Of a stretch of 64,000 nt of DNA, positions 32,898 to 41,462 are shown in pieces. Location: contig JARKUF010000027.1 in assembly GCA_029974015.1 (NCBI GenBank), positions 1 to 64,000 on the forward strand. The letters run 5' to 3'. Positions within the stretch are counted from its first letter, which is position 1; every line of letters begins with the position of its first letter. Made by a program: the position numbers and the translations under genes. The DNA comes from Spirochaetota bacterium (GTDB taxonomy: Bacteria; Spirochaetota; UBA4802; JAGODF01). Under the pieces are notes generated by a model. It did not search any database. It saw nothing but the letters and a program-made list of their open reading frames with translations, and was not told where the DNA came from.

Positions 32898-35159
32898 TTA
32901 TTCAAACCCCATGGTGATATCGTCCCCATCGACGTCAACCCTGGCGGTCCCGCCGTCCTTAAGCTTACCGAAGAGCACCTCATCCACGAACTGCTTCTTT
33001 ACCCTGTCCTGGATGAGCCGCGCGATTTCCCTGGCGCCAAACTCCGGGGAGTAACCCCTGTCAGCAAGCCATTGCATCGCGGCGTCCGTAACCGTGAGTT
33101 CAACATTCTTTTCCTTAAGCTGGGCGGCAAATTCTCCAATGCCCTTTTTCACAATCGACAGGACGTTCTCCTTTGTAAGGCCGTTGAACCGGACTACTGA
33201 GTCGAGGCGGTTGCGAAACTCCGGGGAGAAGATGCGCGAAACGGCTTCGGTGAGCGCCGCTTCGTTTTGTGTGCGCTCCCCGCCGAAGCCCACGCGCTGC
33301 TTCCCTATCTCCCGCGCCCCGGCGTTGGAAGTCATAATAATGACGGCATTGCGGAAATCCGCTTTCTTCCCGGCATTGTCCGTAAGAGTGGCGTAGTCCA
33401 TCACCTGCAGGAGGGTGTTAAATATGTCCTGGTGCGCCTTCTCGATCTCATCGAGGAGGAGCACGCAGTGGGGGTTTTTCCGGATCGCTTCGGTCAAAAG
33501 GCCTCCTTCCTCATAGCCCACATACCCGGGAGGCGCACCGATGAGCCGGGCCACGGTGTGCTTCTCCTGGTACTCTCCCATATCAAAGCGGACGAGGGGG
33601 ACCCCCATCAAGAGGGCCAGTTGACGGGAAAGTTCCGTCTTCCCCACACCCGTGGGACCCACGAAAAGAAAAGAGGCCACAGGCTTTGAGGGATCGTTGA
33701 AACCCGCACGTGAGCGCTTTATAGCCGAAGTCACCATGGCCACCGCTTCGTCCTGGCCGAAGATATGCTCCCTCAGCTCCGCGTCGAGGTCGCGAAGGCG
33801 GTCCGCCTCAGTCGCGGTGACGCTCTTCTCGGGGACGCGTGAAATTTTCGACACCACGCGCTCTATGTCGTAAACGGTGATGGTAACATCCCCGGTTTCG
33901 CCCTCAGTGCGGTTCATTCTCGCATAGGCCCCGGCTTCGTCCAGGACATCTATCGCCTTGTCGGGAAGATGCCGGTCGTTTATATATTTTTCCGAGAGTT
34001 CCGCGGCAGCGCGGACAGCATCGTCGGCGTAGGTCACCTCGTGGTATCCCTCGTAGCGGTCCTTCAGGCCCAGAAGAATCTGGTGCGTGTCGTCCACGGT
34101 CGGTTCAGGTATTTCTATCTTTTGAAAGCGCCGCGACAGGGCATTGTCGCGCTCGAAATACTTCCTGTATTCATCGTAGGTAGTGGAACCGATGCACCGC
34201 ATCTTTCCCGAGGAAAGGGCGGGCTTAAGGATGTTCGATGCGTCCATGGACCCCCCTGAGACGGCGCCGGCACCCACAACGGTGTGGATCTCGTCAATGA
34301 AGAGGATCGCGTTGTTGATGTTCCTGAGCTCTTTGAGGACCCGCTTGAGGCGCTCCTCGAAGTCGCCGCGGTATTTAGTCCCGGCCAAAAGGGCCCCCAT
34401 ATCCAGGGCAAATATTCTGGAATCCCTGATTGGCTTCGGCACCTCCCCCTTCGCGATGAGCTGCGCGAGGCCCTCGGTGATGGCGGTCTTCCCCACGCCG
34501 GGGTCCCCCACGTGGACGGGGTTGTTCTTCAAACGCCTGCAGAGCACCTGCATTGTCCGCTCAAGGATGTCCTCGCGCCCAATAAGGGGGTCCAGCTCAC
34601 CGGCCTTCGCCTTCGCCACAAGCTCTGTGGTGAACATCTCCAGGAATTTCTCTTTTTTTGCCGGTGCTTCTTCATCGGGCACATCAATGAATTCATCTTC
34701 CCCTTCCGTCGATACGATGTCCCCTTCATCAGGGATCAAGGAGGTCCCATGAGAGATATAGTTCAGTATGTCCAGGCGCGATATCCCCTCGCGCTGGAGA
34801 AAAAACGACGCGTACGAATCCTTCTCATCGAACATGGAAACATAGACATCGCCTATATCGAGCTCGTCTTTCTGCGCAGAGGTGGTGTGCCAGATCGCCT
34901 TTTCCAGGACGTTTTGGAACTGCATCGACTGTAGCGGTTCCTTCCCCTCCGCCACGGGGACCCGGGTGTTTAGAAAATCGTCCAGGGCCGATTTCAGGCG
35001 GTCGATATCGCCTCCGCAGTGGCGGATGATATCGGCCCCGGAAGCGGAAAAGAGTGACGCGTAGAGCAGGTGCTCCGGAGTGAGGTATTCGCTCTTCCTG
35101 TTCTGCGCCTCATTATAGGCCGACATCATGATGTCGTTTAGATTTTCATTTATTTCCAT
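32898..35159 (-). CDS. clpA: ATP-dependent Clp protease ATP-binding subunit ClpA
   Basis: The product is 753 residues, the ClpA length. It has the N-terminal Clp_N helical repeat domain (1-150), which docks ClpS, then two AAA+ modules. D1 has Walker A GDPGVGKTAI and Walker B ILFIDEIH; D2 has GPTGVGKTEL and VLLLDEIEKAH. The usual GEPG of D1 is GDPG here. There is no ClpB-type middle coiled coil. It unfolds substrates and feeds them to ClpP, which is not in the window. The ATG at 35159 (MEINENLND) is chosen over the upstream start at 35171, since the family begins close to there. It lies between clpS and aat. Confidence 0.97.
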   Translation of the reverse strand: MEINENLNDIMMSAYNEAQNRKSEYLTPEHLLYASLFSASGADIIRHCGGDIDRLKSALDDFLNTRVPVAEGKEPLQSMQFQNVLEKAIWHTTSAQKDELDIGDVYVSMFDEKDSYASFFLQREGISRLDILNYISHGTSLIPDEGDIVSTEGEDEFIDVPDEEAPAKKEKFLEMFTTELVAKAKAGELDPLIGREDILERTMQVLCRRLKNNPVHVGDPGVGKTAITEGLAQLIAKGEVPKPIRDSRIFALDMGALLAGTKYRGDFEERLKRVLKELRNINNAILFIDEIHTVVGAGAVSGGSMDASNILKPALSSGKMRCIGSTTYDEYRKYFERDNALSRRFQKIEIPEPTVDDTHQILLGLKDRYEGYHEVTYADDAVRAAAELSEKYINDRHLPDKAIDVLDEAGAYARMNRTEGETGDVTITVYDIERVVSKISRVPEKSVTATEADRLRDLDAELREHIFGQDEAVAMVTSAIKRSRAGFNDPSKPVASFLFVGPTGVGKTELSRQLALLMGVPLVRFDMGEYQEKHTVARLIGAPPGYVGYEEGGLLTEAIRKNPHCVLLLDEIEKAHQDIFNTLLQVMDYATLTDNAGKKADFRNAVIIMTSNAGAREIGKQRVGFGGERTQNEAALTEAVSRIFSPEFRNRLDSVVRFNGLTKENVLSIVKKGIGEFAAQLKEKNVELTVTDAAMQWLADRGYSPEFGAREIARLIQDRVKKQFVDEVLFGKLKDGGTARVDVDGDDITMGFE

Positions 35160-35255
35160 CGCCGCGTGCAAAACCTCTAAGTATGATATTTTTACCGGAC
35201 CCCGGCGTCTCGGAGATATAAAAGACCCGAACCAAAAGCTGTGGCCCCTCCTTCA

Positions 35256-35579
35256 TTATATCTCCTCGTAGGTACATTTCAGGGGAAATCCATACTGTCT
35301 CGCCAGGGTATGGACCTGGGACACCTTCGTCATGGCTATATCGAAGGTAAAGACCCCGCAGACGCCCCTCCCCTTTTTATGGACGTCCATCATAAGGAGG
35401 GTGGCTTCTGCCGCGGGCTTGTTGAAAATATCCATGAGGACCTGGACGACAAAATCCATGGTCGTGTAGTGATCATTTAAAATAAAGACCCGGTACAGTT
35501 TCGGCTCCTCAAGCTTCGGTTTCTGTTTGAGCCGTACATCACCCTCGGTCATGTCGTCGAACACTTGTTTCGGGGGCAT
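35256..35579 (-). CDS. clpS: ATP-dependent Clp protease adaptor ClpS
   Basis: The product is 107 residues. ClpS binds proteins with N-terminal Leu, Phe, Trp or Tyr and hands them to ClpAP. The core is YRVFILNDHYTTMDFVVQVL (residues about 29-48), with the conserved N-D pair that grips the N-terminal amine. It continues with LLMMDVHKKGRGVCGVFTFDIA, where the MDVHKKG segment matches the canonical MxxVHxxG. The disordered N-terminal 25 residues fit the known extension that enters the ClpA pore. It is first in the clpS-clpA-aat run. Confidence 0.97.
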   Translation of the reverse strand: MPPKQVFDDMTEGDVRLKQKPKLEEPKLYRVFILNDHYTTMDFVVQVLMDIFNKPAAEATLLMMDVHKKGRGVCGVFTFDIAMTKVSQVHTLARQYGFPLKCTYEEI

Positions 35580-35707
35580 CGCAAAACCTCTGAATCTCTC
35601 CTGTTCGTCCTTTTTTACGCCTGGCGCCGCAAAACGGGTTTTCCAGCATACTGTACAATAGTAGTTTATAAAAAGACGGAAAATACAACAACTTTTCTTT
35701 ACTTTTT

Positions 35708-37225
35708 TTACCGCCCTCCGGCGTCATTTTCCAATTTTTTAAATATCTCCGCCATGGCGAGGGTGTCCCTGGCGCAGTATTTTCGCAGGTCCCGGACCAG
35801 GGCCGCTTCTTCTTCAGGAGGCACGCCGGCAGAGATACGTTCCCAGGCAATCATTGCGGAAAAACCGTCGCCGATGGCCAGGTCTCGATAATCCATATCC
35901 GGCACGATGGCCGGGAGCGTCTCTTTCAGGGACAGCTTCCCCCTCATTGCGGGCTCGTATCGGTGCATTTTTAAGAATGGCCCCATGAGGTCTACTATCC
36001 TCGAACGCAGGCGGCCTATGGCGGCGGCCCTTTCCGGAAAAGCATGCGCCAATTCGCGAAGCACCCGGTCTTCCAGGGCCCTGCCGTACACGAAGACCGA
36101 CCCTTCCCCCGCCGTATCCTCCAGGAGCCGATCTATGAACTCACCCCTCGGGTCGTCGTTCCTCCGGGCAATATAATCGCGGTGCACGGCGTCATCTCCC
36201 CGCTTCCCGATGATGTGGAGCGAATATAAAAACGGCACAGGCTGATAAGGTCCCGTTCCTTCGTAGCGCGGCACCGGAGGCATGGCCGCCTCGAAGTCCA
36301 TGAAAAACAGCGGGTATTCCGCCCGGGAAACAAACTCGCACAAACTTCTACGGTCCGTGTAACCCCGACGCGTTCGCGCACAATCAATCTGGCGGCGCTG
36401 ATAAGAAGAGAGGGGATAGTCATCTGGCACATCCTCCATGTATCTGATACCGCTTCGGTGCAACTCGACGGCGCGGCCCTTATCAATTCCCCGGATTTCG
36501 AATACCGAACCCGGAGGCACATTTTTCCAGCAGTGACCGAAAAAATCGCAGATATACGGGGAGAAGCAATGTCCGCCGATTTCAACATCCGGGACGGCCT
36601 CCCCTTCCAGGGCCGTTTTTTGGCGGGCGATATCTTCATCAATTTTTTCGCCTGAGCCGACGGCATTTTTTTTCACAGACCGTATGGTAAAAAGCGATTG
36701 CAAGTCAAGGCCACCTCGGAGCCTGTAGGCACCGTCCAGGAAAACGACGGATATATCGTCCAGCGCAAGTCCGGACCGGGTGATGACATGGTGCTGAAGG
36801 GCCGCATCGAGGACCATCCATTCCGAGAGGCGCGTGGCGCTTTTCGCCTCAAAGGCCCGCCATGACCCGTCGACGCATGCGAGGATGTCCGTGTAACAGA
36901 GAACGCCATTGTGAAGAAAGGAGGCCTCGTATATAGCCGGGACCTTTCGGGATATGAGGTCCTCAGTGAACCGAAGCGATTCCCTCACGTATGCGGCATC
37001 GCCGGGGGAGGAGGCGCCTTCTTCCGGCAGGGCCAGGACCCCTCCGGGGAAAAGTTCCCGGGCCATGCGGCCCACTTCGGCGCCCACGGCAAAGACGTGG
37101 CTCCGCCGGGCGTCGGGAGGATCGCAAAGGTCCGGATAGCGCCTTTGGAGGTAAAGCGATTTTAGGCACCTCGTTCCCCGCATGAAGGCGGTTTTGCTCA
37201 GGACGTGTAAACGCTCATCCGCCAC
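35708..37225 (-). CDS. DUF2779-family protein (Cas4-like nuclease plus RNase H-fold domain)
   Basis: The product is 505 residues. The N-terminal half has a Cas4/RecB-type PD-(D/E)xK look: GTRCLKSLYLQRR near residue 15, LCYTDILACVDGSWRAFEAKSATRL near 115 (D then ExK), and CSP-type cysteines in FSPYICDFFGHCW near 220, a likely [4Fe-4S] site as in Cas4. The second half (about 300 onward) starts PLFFMDFEAAMPPVPRY and includes FVYGRALEDRVL and YCARDTLAM, like a DEDD/RNase H-fold exonuclease. The family is widespread and not characterised well; a role in nucleic-acid degradation or repair is likely. No cas gene is near. The GTG start has GGAGGAAG five bases upstream. Confidence 0.8.
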   Translation of the reverse strand: MADERLHVLSKTAFMRGTRCLKSLYLQRRYPDLCDPPDARRSHVFAVGAEVGRMARELFPGGVLALPEEGASSPGDAAYVRESLRFTEDLISRKVPAIYEASFLHNGVLCYTDILACVDGSWRAFEAKSATRLSEWMVLDAALQHHVITRSGLALDDISVVFLDGAYRLRGGLDLQSLFTIRSVKKNAVGSGEKIDEDIARQKTALEGEAVPDVEIGGHCFSPYICDFFGHCWKNVPPGSVFEIRGIDKGRAVELHRSGIRYMEDVPDDYPLSSYQRRQIDCARTRRGYTDRRSLCEFVSRAEYPLFFMDFEAAMPPVPRYEGTGPYQPVPFLYSLHIIGKRGDDAVHRDYIARRNDDPRGEFIDRLLEDTAGEGSVFVYGRALEDRVLRELAHAFPERAAAIGRLRSRIVDLMGPFLKMHRYEPAMRGKLSLKETLPAIVPDMDYRDLAIGDGFSAMIAWERISAGVPPEEEAALVRDLRKYCARDTLAMAEIFKKLENDAGGR

Positions 37226-37279
37226 AGACTTCCTCCGGTATTACCCGTGAAATAGTGAAATATGCTTGATAAATCGCGC

Positions 37280-37316
37280 CGCCCCTGCCCAATATCAGTG
37301 AGATTGGGCAGGGGCG
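37280..37316 (+). promoter_or_regulatory. 14-base-pair perfect hairpin ending 7 bases before the arfB start
   Basis: CGCCCCTGCCCAAT at 37280-37293 pairs perfectly with ATTGGGCAGGGGCG at 37303-37316, with a 9-base loop. The start codon is at 37324. Any ribosome-binding purines (GGGCAGGGG) lie inside the stem, so initiation is expected to be repressed or to depend on opening of the stem. Confidence 0.6.
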
Positions 37317-37323
37317 CACCCTC

Positions 37324-37764
37324 ATGGCCGGGAAGATACGAATAAACGACCACATTTCCCTTGCTCCCGGGGAATTGCGTTACTACGCCACCCGAGCCTC
37401 CGGCCCGGGTGGGCAGAAAGTGAACAAGACAGCCACGCGAATCACCCTAAGGTTCAGCCTGGCGGAATCGTCCTCCTTTGGCCCGGAAGATAAACGGGCC
37501 ATAAAAGAAAAGCTCGGCAAGCTCGTATCCGAAAGCGGCGACATCGTCATCCATGAAGAAAGGGGCCGCACCCAGGGCATTAATCGGAAACTCGCACTCG
37601 AAAAATTCCGCAAGCTCATCGCCGGGGCCCTCCTCCGTCCGCGCAGAAGAATTCCCACGTCGGCAAGCCCGGCGGAGCGTGAAAAGCGCCTGCGTGAAAA
37701 GAAGCACACGGGAGAGAAGAAGCGGGAAAGGAAACGCACAGGACCTTCTGATACGGACTTCTGA
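37324..37764 (+). CDS. arfB: Peptidyl-tRNA hydrolase ArfB-like ribosome-rescue factor
   Basis: The product is 146 residues. It carries the release-factor catalytic loop ATRASGPGGQKVNKTATRI (GGQ near residue 29), with the ArfB-specific ASGPGGQ form. It ends in a long basic tail (about residues 105-146, for example REKRLREKKHTGEKKRERKR). In ArfB this tail enters the empty mRNA channel of a stalled ribosome so that GGQ can free the peptide. It lacks the codon-reading domains of RF1/RF2, so it is not a normal release factor. It is divergent from the DUF2779 gene. See the hairpin at 37280-37316 for possible control. Confidence 0.93.
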   Translation: MAGKIRINDHISLAPGELRYYATRASGPGGQKVNKTATRITLRFSLAESSSFGPEDKRAIKEKLGKLVSESGDIVIHEERGRTQGINRKLALEKFRKLIAGALLRPRRRIPTSASPAEREKRLREKKHTGEKKRERKRTGPSDTDF

Positions 37765-37777
37765 GATGCGGACCTCC

Positions 37778-38128
37778 TCAATTGGCCTTTTTCAGGTACC
37801 GCATCTCGAATTCGGTCTTCGATATAACGTTGAAGAACTTGTTCAGCTTTGCCGACTCAAAGATATTGAAGACTGTCCTGTTAAGCCCGTAAATAACCAG
37901 TTCAATTTTCCTGTTCATTGCAGTGTTGAAGAATTTCACCAGTGATCCGATGGAAGTCGAGTCGATGTAATTCACCTCCTGGAAGTTGAAGGCTATCACC
38001 TGGGGCTTTTTCTCAAGTTGCTCTTTCCACACCTGGTCGATTTGCTCAAGGTTTTCAATGCGGAAATCGCCGCTGATTTTAATGATTATGACGCCATTGT
38101 CTTTTTCGTCCACTGAATAATTAACCAT
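37778..38128 (-). CDS. STAS-domain anti-sigma factor antagonist-like protein
   Basis: The product is 116 residues, one STAS domain. The phosphorylation-loop motif is NYIDSTSIGSLVKF (Asp 56, Ser 57), as in SpoIIAA/RsbV proteins, where an anti-sigma kinase phosphorylates the Ser. Such proteins control a sigma factor by partner switching or sense stress. No anti-sigma kinase or phosphatase is adjacent, so partners lie elsewhere. The start at 38128 follows AGAGGA. It lies convergent with arfB, 14 bases away. Confidence 0.88.
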   Translation of the reverse strand: MVNYSVDEKDNGVIIIKISGDFRIENLEQIDQVWKEQLEKKPQVIAFNFQEVNYIDSTSIGSLVKFFNTAMNRKIELVIYGLNRTVFNIFESAKLNKFFNVISKTEFEMRYLKKAN

Positions 38129-38161
38129 GGATCTAATTCCTCTTTAAAAAGTATCCGGCAG

Positions 38162-38707
38162 TCAACGATTGCCGGCAAAGGCCCCGTACACCCAGTATCC
38201 TTTTTTTACCGTCCCTTCACGACCGGTGAGGACCCCCTTCCCGTGCGGTTTGTCCTCTTCGAAAGTCCCGTCAAAGCGGTCGCCGTTCGAGTAGCTGTAG
38301 GAACCCTCTCCCTTCTTAACATTGTCCACCCACTGGCCCACATATCGGTCACCGCTCGCATAATAGTATATGCCGTAACCGTGCCTGCGGTCATTTTTCC
38401 ATTCTCCCACGTAGCGGTCCCCTGTATGATAATGATAGGTCCCGTACTTTTCTTTTTTGAAGTTTTCACCGTACCCTTCGTACCGGTCACCATTGGTGAA
38501 GAGGTATACCCCCTCCCCCCGGGGAGCGCCGGACCTGAACTGCCCGGTATAGATACCTGATCTGTACACATACCTTCCCACGCCATTGATGCAGTCACCC
38601 TCACTACATCCCATCTTTCCTTCCACCCTTTCCTCCTTTGAACAGGAAAGCAAACAGGAAATCCCCAAAAAAATACAGAACAGCGGCATGGGAAGATAAA
38701 ATTTCAT
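38162..38707 (-). CDS. MORN-repeat lipoprotein
   Basis: The product is 181 residues. A signal segment ends in LSC (MKFYLPMPLFCIFLGISCLLSC), a likely lipoprotein site. About six MORN repeats follow, for example YTGQFRSGAPRGEGVYLFTNGDRYEG, YHYHTGDRYVGEWKNDRRHGYG and YSYSNGDRFDGTFEEDKPHGKG. MORN repeats form long beta sheets that bind lipids or proteins. It lies just downstream of the STAS gene's start (33 bases) and runs in the same direction. Start choice: ATG 38707 or 38710; the upstream extension of 28 residues is not signal-like and ends in repeat copy 8. Confidence 0.85.
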   Translation of the reverse strand: MKFYLPMPLFCIFLGISCLLSCSKEERVEGKMGCSEGDCINGVGRYVYRSGIYTGQFRSGAPRGEGVYLFTNGDRYEGYGENFKKEKYGTYHYHTGDRYVGEWKNDRRHGYGIYYYASGDRYVGQWVDNVKKGEGSYSYSNGDRFDGTFEEDKPHGKGVLTGREGTVKKGYWVYGAFAGNR

Positions 38708-38782
38708 CATTCTTTTTAACAGAGGTGCTTTTGCGGAAAATACGGCCTCATTGCATAGAAAATTTGCGTTTGGAAAACCCAA

Positions 38783-38855
38783 GGTAACTTCCAATAATCA
38801 TGTTTCCCCGTCCGTCTTCGGCGGGCGGGGAAACCAAAATATTGTGACTAACCTT
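38783..38855. repeat. Dispersed palindromic repeat, copy 8
   Basis: GGTAACTTCCAATAATCATG on the left, a core TTTCCCCGTCCGTCTTCGGCGGGCGGGGAAA with one mismatch, and ATTGTGACTAACC on the right. It lies between the MORN and leucyltransferase genes. Confidence 0.75.
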
Positions 38856-38945
38856 AATTTTTCAGGGTTGCCAAAAGATAATCATATCCCTCTCCCCTTG
38901 CAAATTGGCAAGTAATAATTGAATGGAACCTGGATTTTCGCCACA

Positions 38946-39641
38946 TCACGGTCCGGCGCCATACCACTCTCCACTGACCCAGTTGTACAGCTCGTAGGGC
39001 CGGAAGCGCGCCTTATACACCATCCTCGGGCACTGGGCGATATAGTATCCCAGATAATAATAAGAGAGTCCCATGGAGGCGGCATACTCGATTTCTCTGA
39101 GGGCGCTGTAGGTCCCAAGGCTGTATCGTGAAAACCTTGTATCGAATAAAAAGTACACACTGCTTAACCCGTTGTCTGCGGCGTCTAAGAACCCCACCCC
39201 GGCAAGCTCACCGTCGATATAGTATTCCGATTGAAGGGAGGGGCACGAGGGATTGTAGAAGTTGAACATGAAATCTTCCCGGGAGGAGAGTGCGCCGAAA
39301 CGTTCCCGGGAGTGGTTTTCGTAGATCTCATAAATCCGGTCGGAATACCGCAGAGGACCCATCTCCATCCTAACTTTCCTATTTCTTTTTAAAAGGTCTT
39401 TCTGGTTTCTTGACGGACGGAATTCCCCGACCTTCACTCTGAGAGGAATACATTCGGAGCATCCGTCACACTGGGGCTTGAAATAATAGCTCCCAAACTT
39501 CCGCCATCCCGTGGCGAGGAACTCCCCAAGCTCCTGGCCGTTGAGTTCCAGGGCAAGGAAATAGCGGAATTTCCATGCGCGATGGGGGAGATAATCGCAG
39601 GCACGCGCTTCCGTAATTGACGGTTTATGTACGATATACAT
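38946..39641 (-). CDS. bpt: Ate1-family aspartate/glutamate leucyltransferase
   Basis: The product is 231 residues, the length of bacterial Bpt. Bpt moves Leu from Leu-tRNA to N-terminal Asp or Glu, creating an N-degron. Family signatures are RYFLALELNGQELGEFLATGWRKFGSYYFKPQCDGCSECIPLRV (Cys-rich CDGCSECIP loop), KRNRKVRMEMGPLRYSD, FYNPSC, and GLSYYYLGYYIAQCPRMVYKARFRP at the end. It complements Aat, which acts on Arg and Lys termini. The start at 39641 (MYIVHKPS) has GGAGG 12 bases upstream; a GTG at 39674 is possible but has no ribosome site. Confidence 0.93.
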   Translation of the reverse strand: MYIVHKPSITEARACDYLPHRAWKFRYFLALELNGQELGEFLATGWRKFGSYYFKPQCDGCSECIPLRVKVGEFRPSRNQKDLLKRNRKVRMEMGPLRYSDRIYEIYENHSRERFGALSSREDFMFNFYNPSCPSLQSEYYIDGELAGVGFLDAADNGLSSVYFLFDTRFSRYSLGTYSALREIEYAASMGLSYYYLGYYIAQCPRMVYKARFRPYELYNWVSGEWYGAGP

Positions 39642-39735
39642 GTCCCGGATTATCCTCCAGTCCGGGGCCCTCACAGGAAATCCCGGGATGATAAAATTGT
39701 GCGTCCGGGGGCCGATTGTACCGAAAATAACAAGA

Positions 39736-39802
39736 GGTAACCCATAATAATTTGGTTTTTCCGACCGCCTTCAGCGGGCGGAAAAACCAAATTATAGGAT
39801 GC
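39736..39802. repeat. Dispersed palindromic repeat, copy 9
   Basis: GGTAACCCATAATAATTTGG on the left, then a long stem TTTGGTTTTTCCGACCGCCTTCAGCGGGCGGAAAAACCAAA with only one or two mismatches, and ATAGGATGCC on the right. The stem is the longest conserved among the small copies. It lies just upstream of the VWA-FHA gene, whose open frame runs into it. Confidence 0.8.
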
Positions 39803-39928
39803 CAGGAATCCGGTCCGCATGTTCATTACCGCATGACGGAGAGTTCCATCAACAATATTTTTATTGATTATTTCATCTATCACCACCATCCTGCGTGGAA
39901 AGGAATGGGACATTTCGGCAAAGATGCA

Positions 39929-41395
39929 ATGACAGCACATCGGCATTTAGCAAAAATTACGGCTTTCTGGTCCTTCTTCGCAGGACCGCTCCTCTTCGCT
40001 ATGCCCCTCCCGGCGGACCCCGCCCTGCGTATTGAGGAAATCGACGCCCGGTCGGCACGGCCCTCGGTCAATGTTCGGGTATCGGTCCATCTCCCCATTG
40101 GAAGCCCTGCCAATTCCCTCACGGAGGGGCATTTCCAGGTCCTGGAAGACGGATACGAAGTACCTCAAATCACCGTGTCCCCGCAAAAGAGGGACCGGGA
40201 CATACTTCACCTGATAGTTTCCTTCGATTCGAGCAGGAGCATCACCCCTGCCCTTCACGGTCGGATGAAGCATGTGGTGCGGGAAATCCTCTCACGGACC
40301 GGCCCTGAAGACCGGGTGGCGCTCTACAGGTTCAACGACCGGGTAACCCTTTTAAGCGATTTCTCCTCCCCCCGGGGGGAATTTTTGAAAAACCTCGAAC
40401 TTATACGCCGCCATGGGACAAAAACCCTGCTTTACAACGCAATCTACGACTCCCTTGAGCGGCTCGGAAGGGATGATGGGGTACGCCGGGCCGTCGTCGT
40501 TTTTACCGACGGCAGGGACGAGGGAAGCAGCGTCACCGCCGACGACGTGATACGTCTTTCCCGTTCCTCGCGGATACCGGTGCATATTGTCTGCCCGGCT
40601 CCGGTATGCAAAACCGACGTGATGGAGCGGATCGCCCGAATGTCGGGGGGCTCCCTGGTGAGCTCCACTGCAAGGGGCTGTGTCGCCGGAATAACCGGAT
40701 CTCTTTCGAAACCCTCGACGGGAGAATATCTCATTACATATCCTACGACTCTTCTTCCCGACGGTCAATCACATCGCCTCGAGGTGCGCTTCCGAAATGG
40801 CACGGTATCGGACCGTGACACGGGGTCCTTTCTCATGGAACGCGGCGTCCCCGAAATCAAAACATCGAACCTCATGGAAATTATGCTCATCTCCCTCATC
40901 CTGGTCCTCATCATCCTCCTCGCCGTGGTCATCGCCGTCATCATCCGCAACGGCACAAAGTTTTTCGTACCGGCCCCCGCGGCTGCCCAGGCGGAACGCC
41001 CACGGTGGATAAAATCCGCAGGAACGGAACACCGGGACACTCCTGTTGCGTCCCCAACCATCACCCCCTCCGACCCCGAATACGCCTATGCCAGGGCCTG
41101 GCTCCTCATGAAAGACGGCCCCGATACGGGCAAAAAATTCCCCATCTTCTGGGACGAATTCACCATGGGCCGTGACGAGGGGAACACAGTGGTGATACGG
41201 GACCAGGCCGTGTCCCTCAGCCACGCGAAGATCAAGCGCATTAAAGACACCTACATGCTCTTCGACCTTGTTTCAGAGAACGGCACCCTCCTCAACGGCA
41301 GAAAGCTCCTCCGGCCAAAGGCCCTCTGCGACTGGGACGAAATTAGAATCGGCCGCACGGTCCTCGTCTTCCGCGGCAGTAAAATCAAGGATTAA
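39929..41395 (+). CDS. VWA-FHA domain membrane protein
   Basis: The product is 488 residues from the chosen start. It has a signal segment (about 10-25), then a von Willebrand A domain with the MIDAS motif DSSRS near residue 115 and VVVFTDGRDEGSS near 195. A single membrane span (MEIMLISLILVLIILLAVVIAVII) at about 310-335 precedes a cytoplasmic forkhead-associated domain. That domain spans about 400 to the end and includes FTMGRDEGNTVVIRDQAVSLSHAKIKR. FHA domains bind phospho-Thr, so the protein probably links extracellular or periplasmic VWA binding to internal phosphorylation. The start is uncertain: 39905 and 39929 are both ATGs; the frame extends to 39752 through repeat copy 9. Confidence 0.85.
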   Translation: MTAHRHLAKITAFWSFFAGPLLFAMPLPADPALRIEEIDARSARPSVNVRVSVHLPIGSPANSLTEGHFQVLEDGYEVPQITVSPQKRDRDILHLIVSFDSSRSITPALHGRMKHVVREILSRTGPEDRVALYRFNDRVTLLSDFSSPRGEFLKNLELIRRHGTKTLLYNAIYDSLERLGRDDGVRRAVVVFTDGRDEGSSVTADDVIRLSRSSRIPVHIVCPAPVCKTDVMERIARMSGGSLVSSTARGCVAGITGSLSKPSTGEYLITYPTTLLPDGQSHRLEVRFRNGTVSDRDTGSFLMERGVPEIKTSNLMEIMLISLILVLIILLAVVIAVIIRNGTKFFVPAPAAAQAERPRWIKSAGTEHRDTPVASPTITPSDPEYAYARAWLLMKDGPDTGKKFPIFWDEFTMGRDEGNTVVIRDQAVSLSHAKIKRIKDTYMLFDLVSENGTLLNGRKLLRPKALCDWDEIRIGRTVLVFRGSKIKD

Positions 41396-41462
41396 AAAAC
41401 TGGTTTACAGTACCGTTTCGATGGTGGTATGATGTCGAAAAATACCGACACGGGGTGACGAC

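Noticed and set aside
35708..37225. DUF2779 gene as part of a defence island.
   Set aside because: Its neighbours are clpS and arfB, both housekeeping, and no other defence gene lies within 5 kb.
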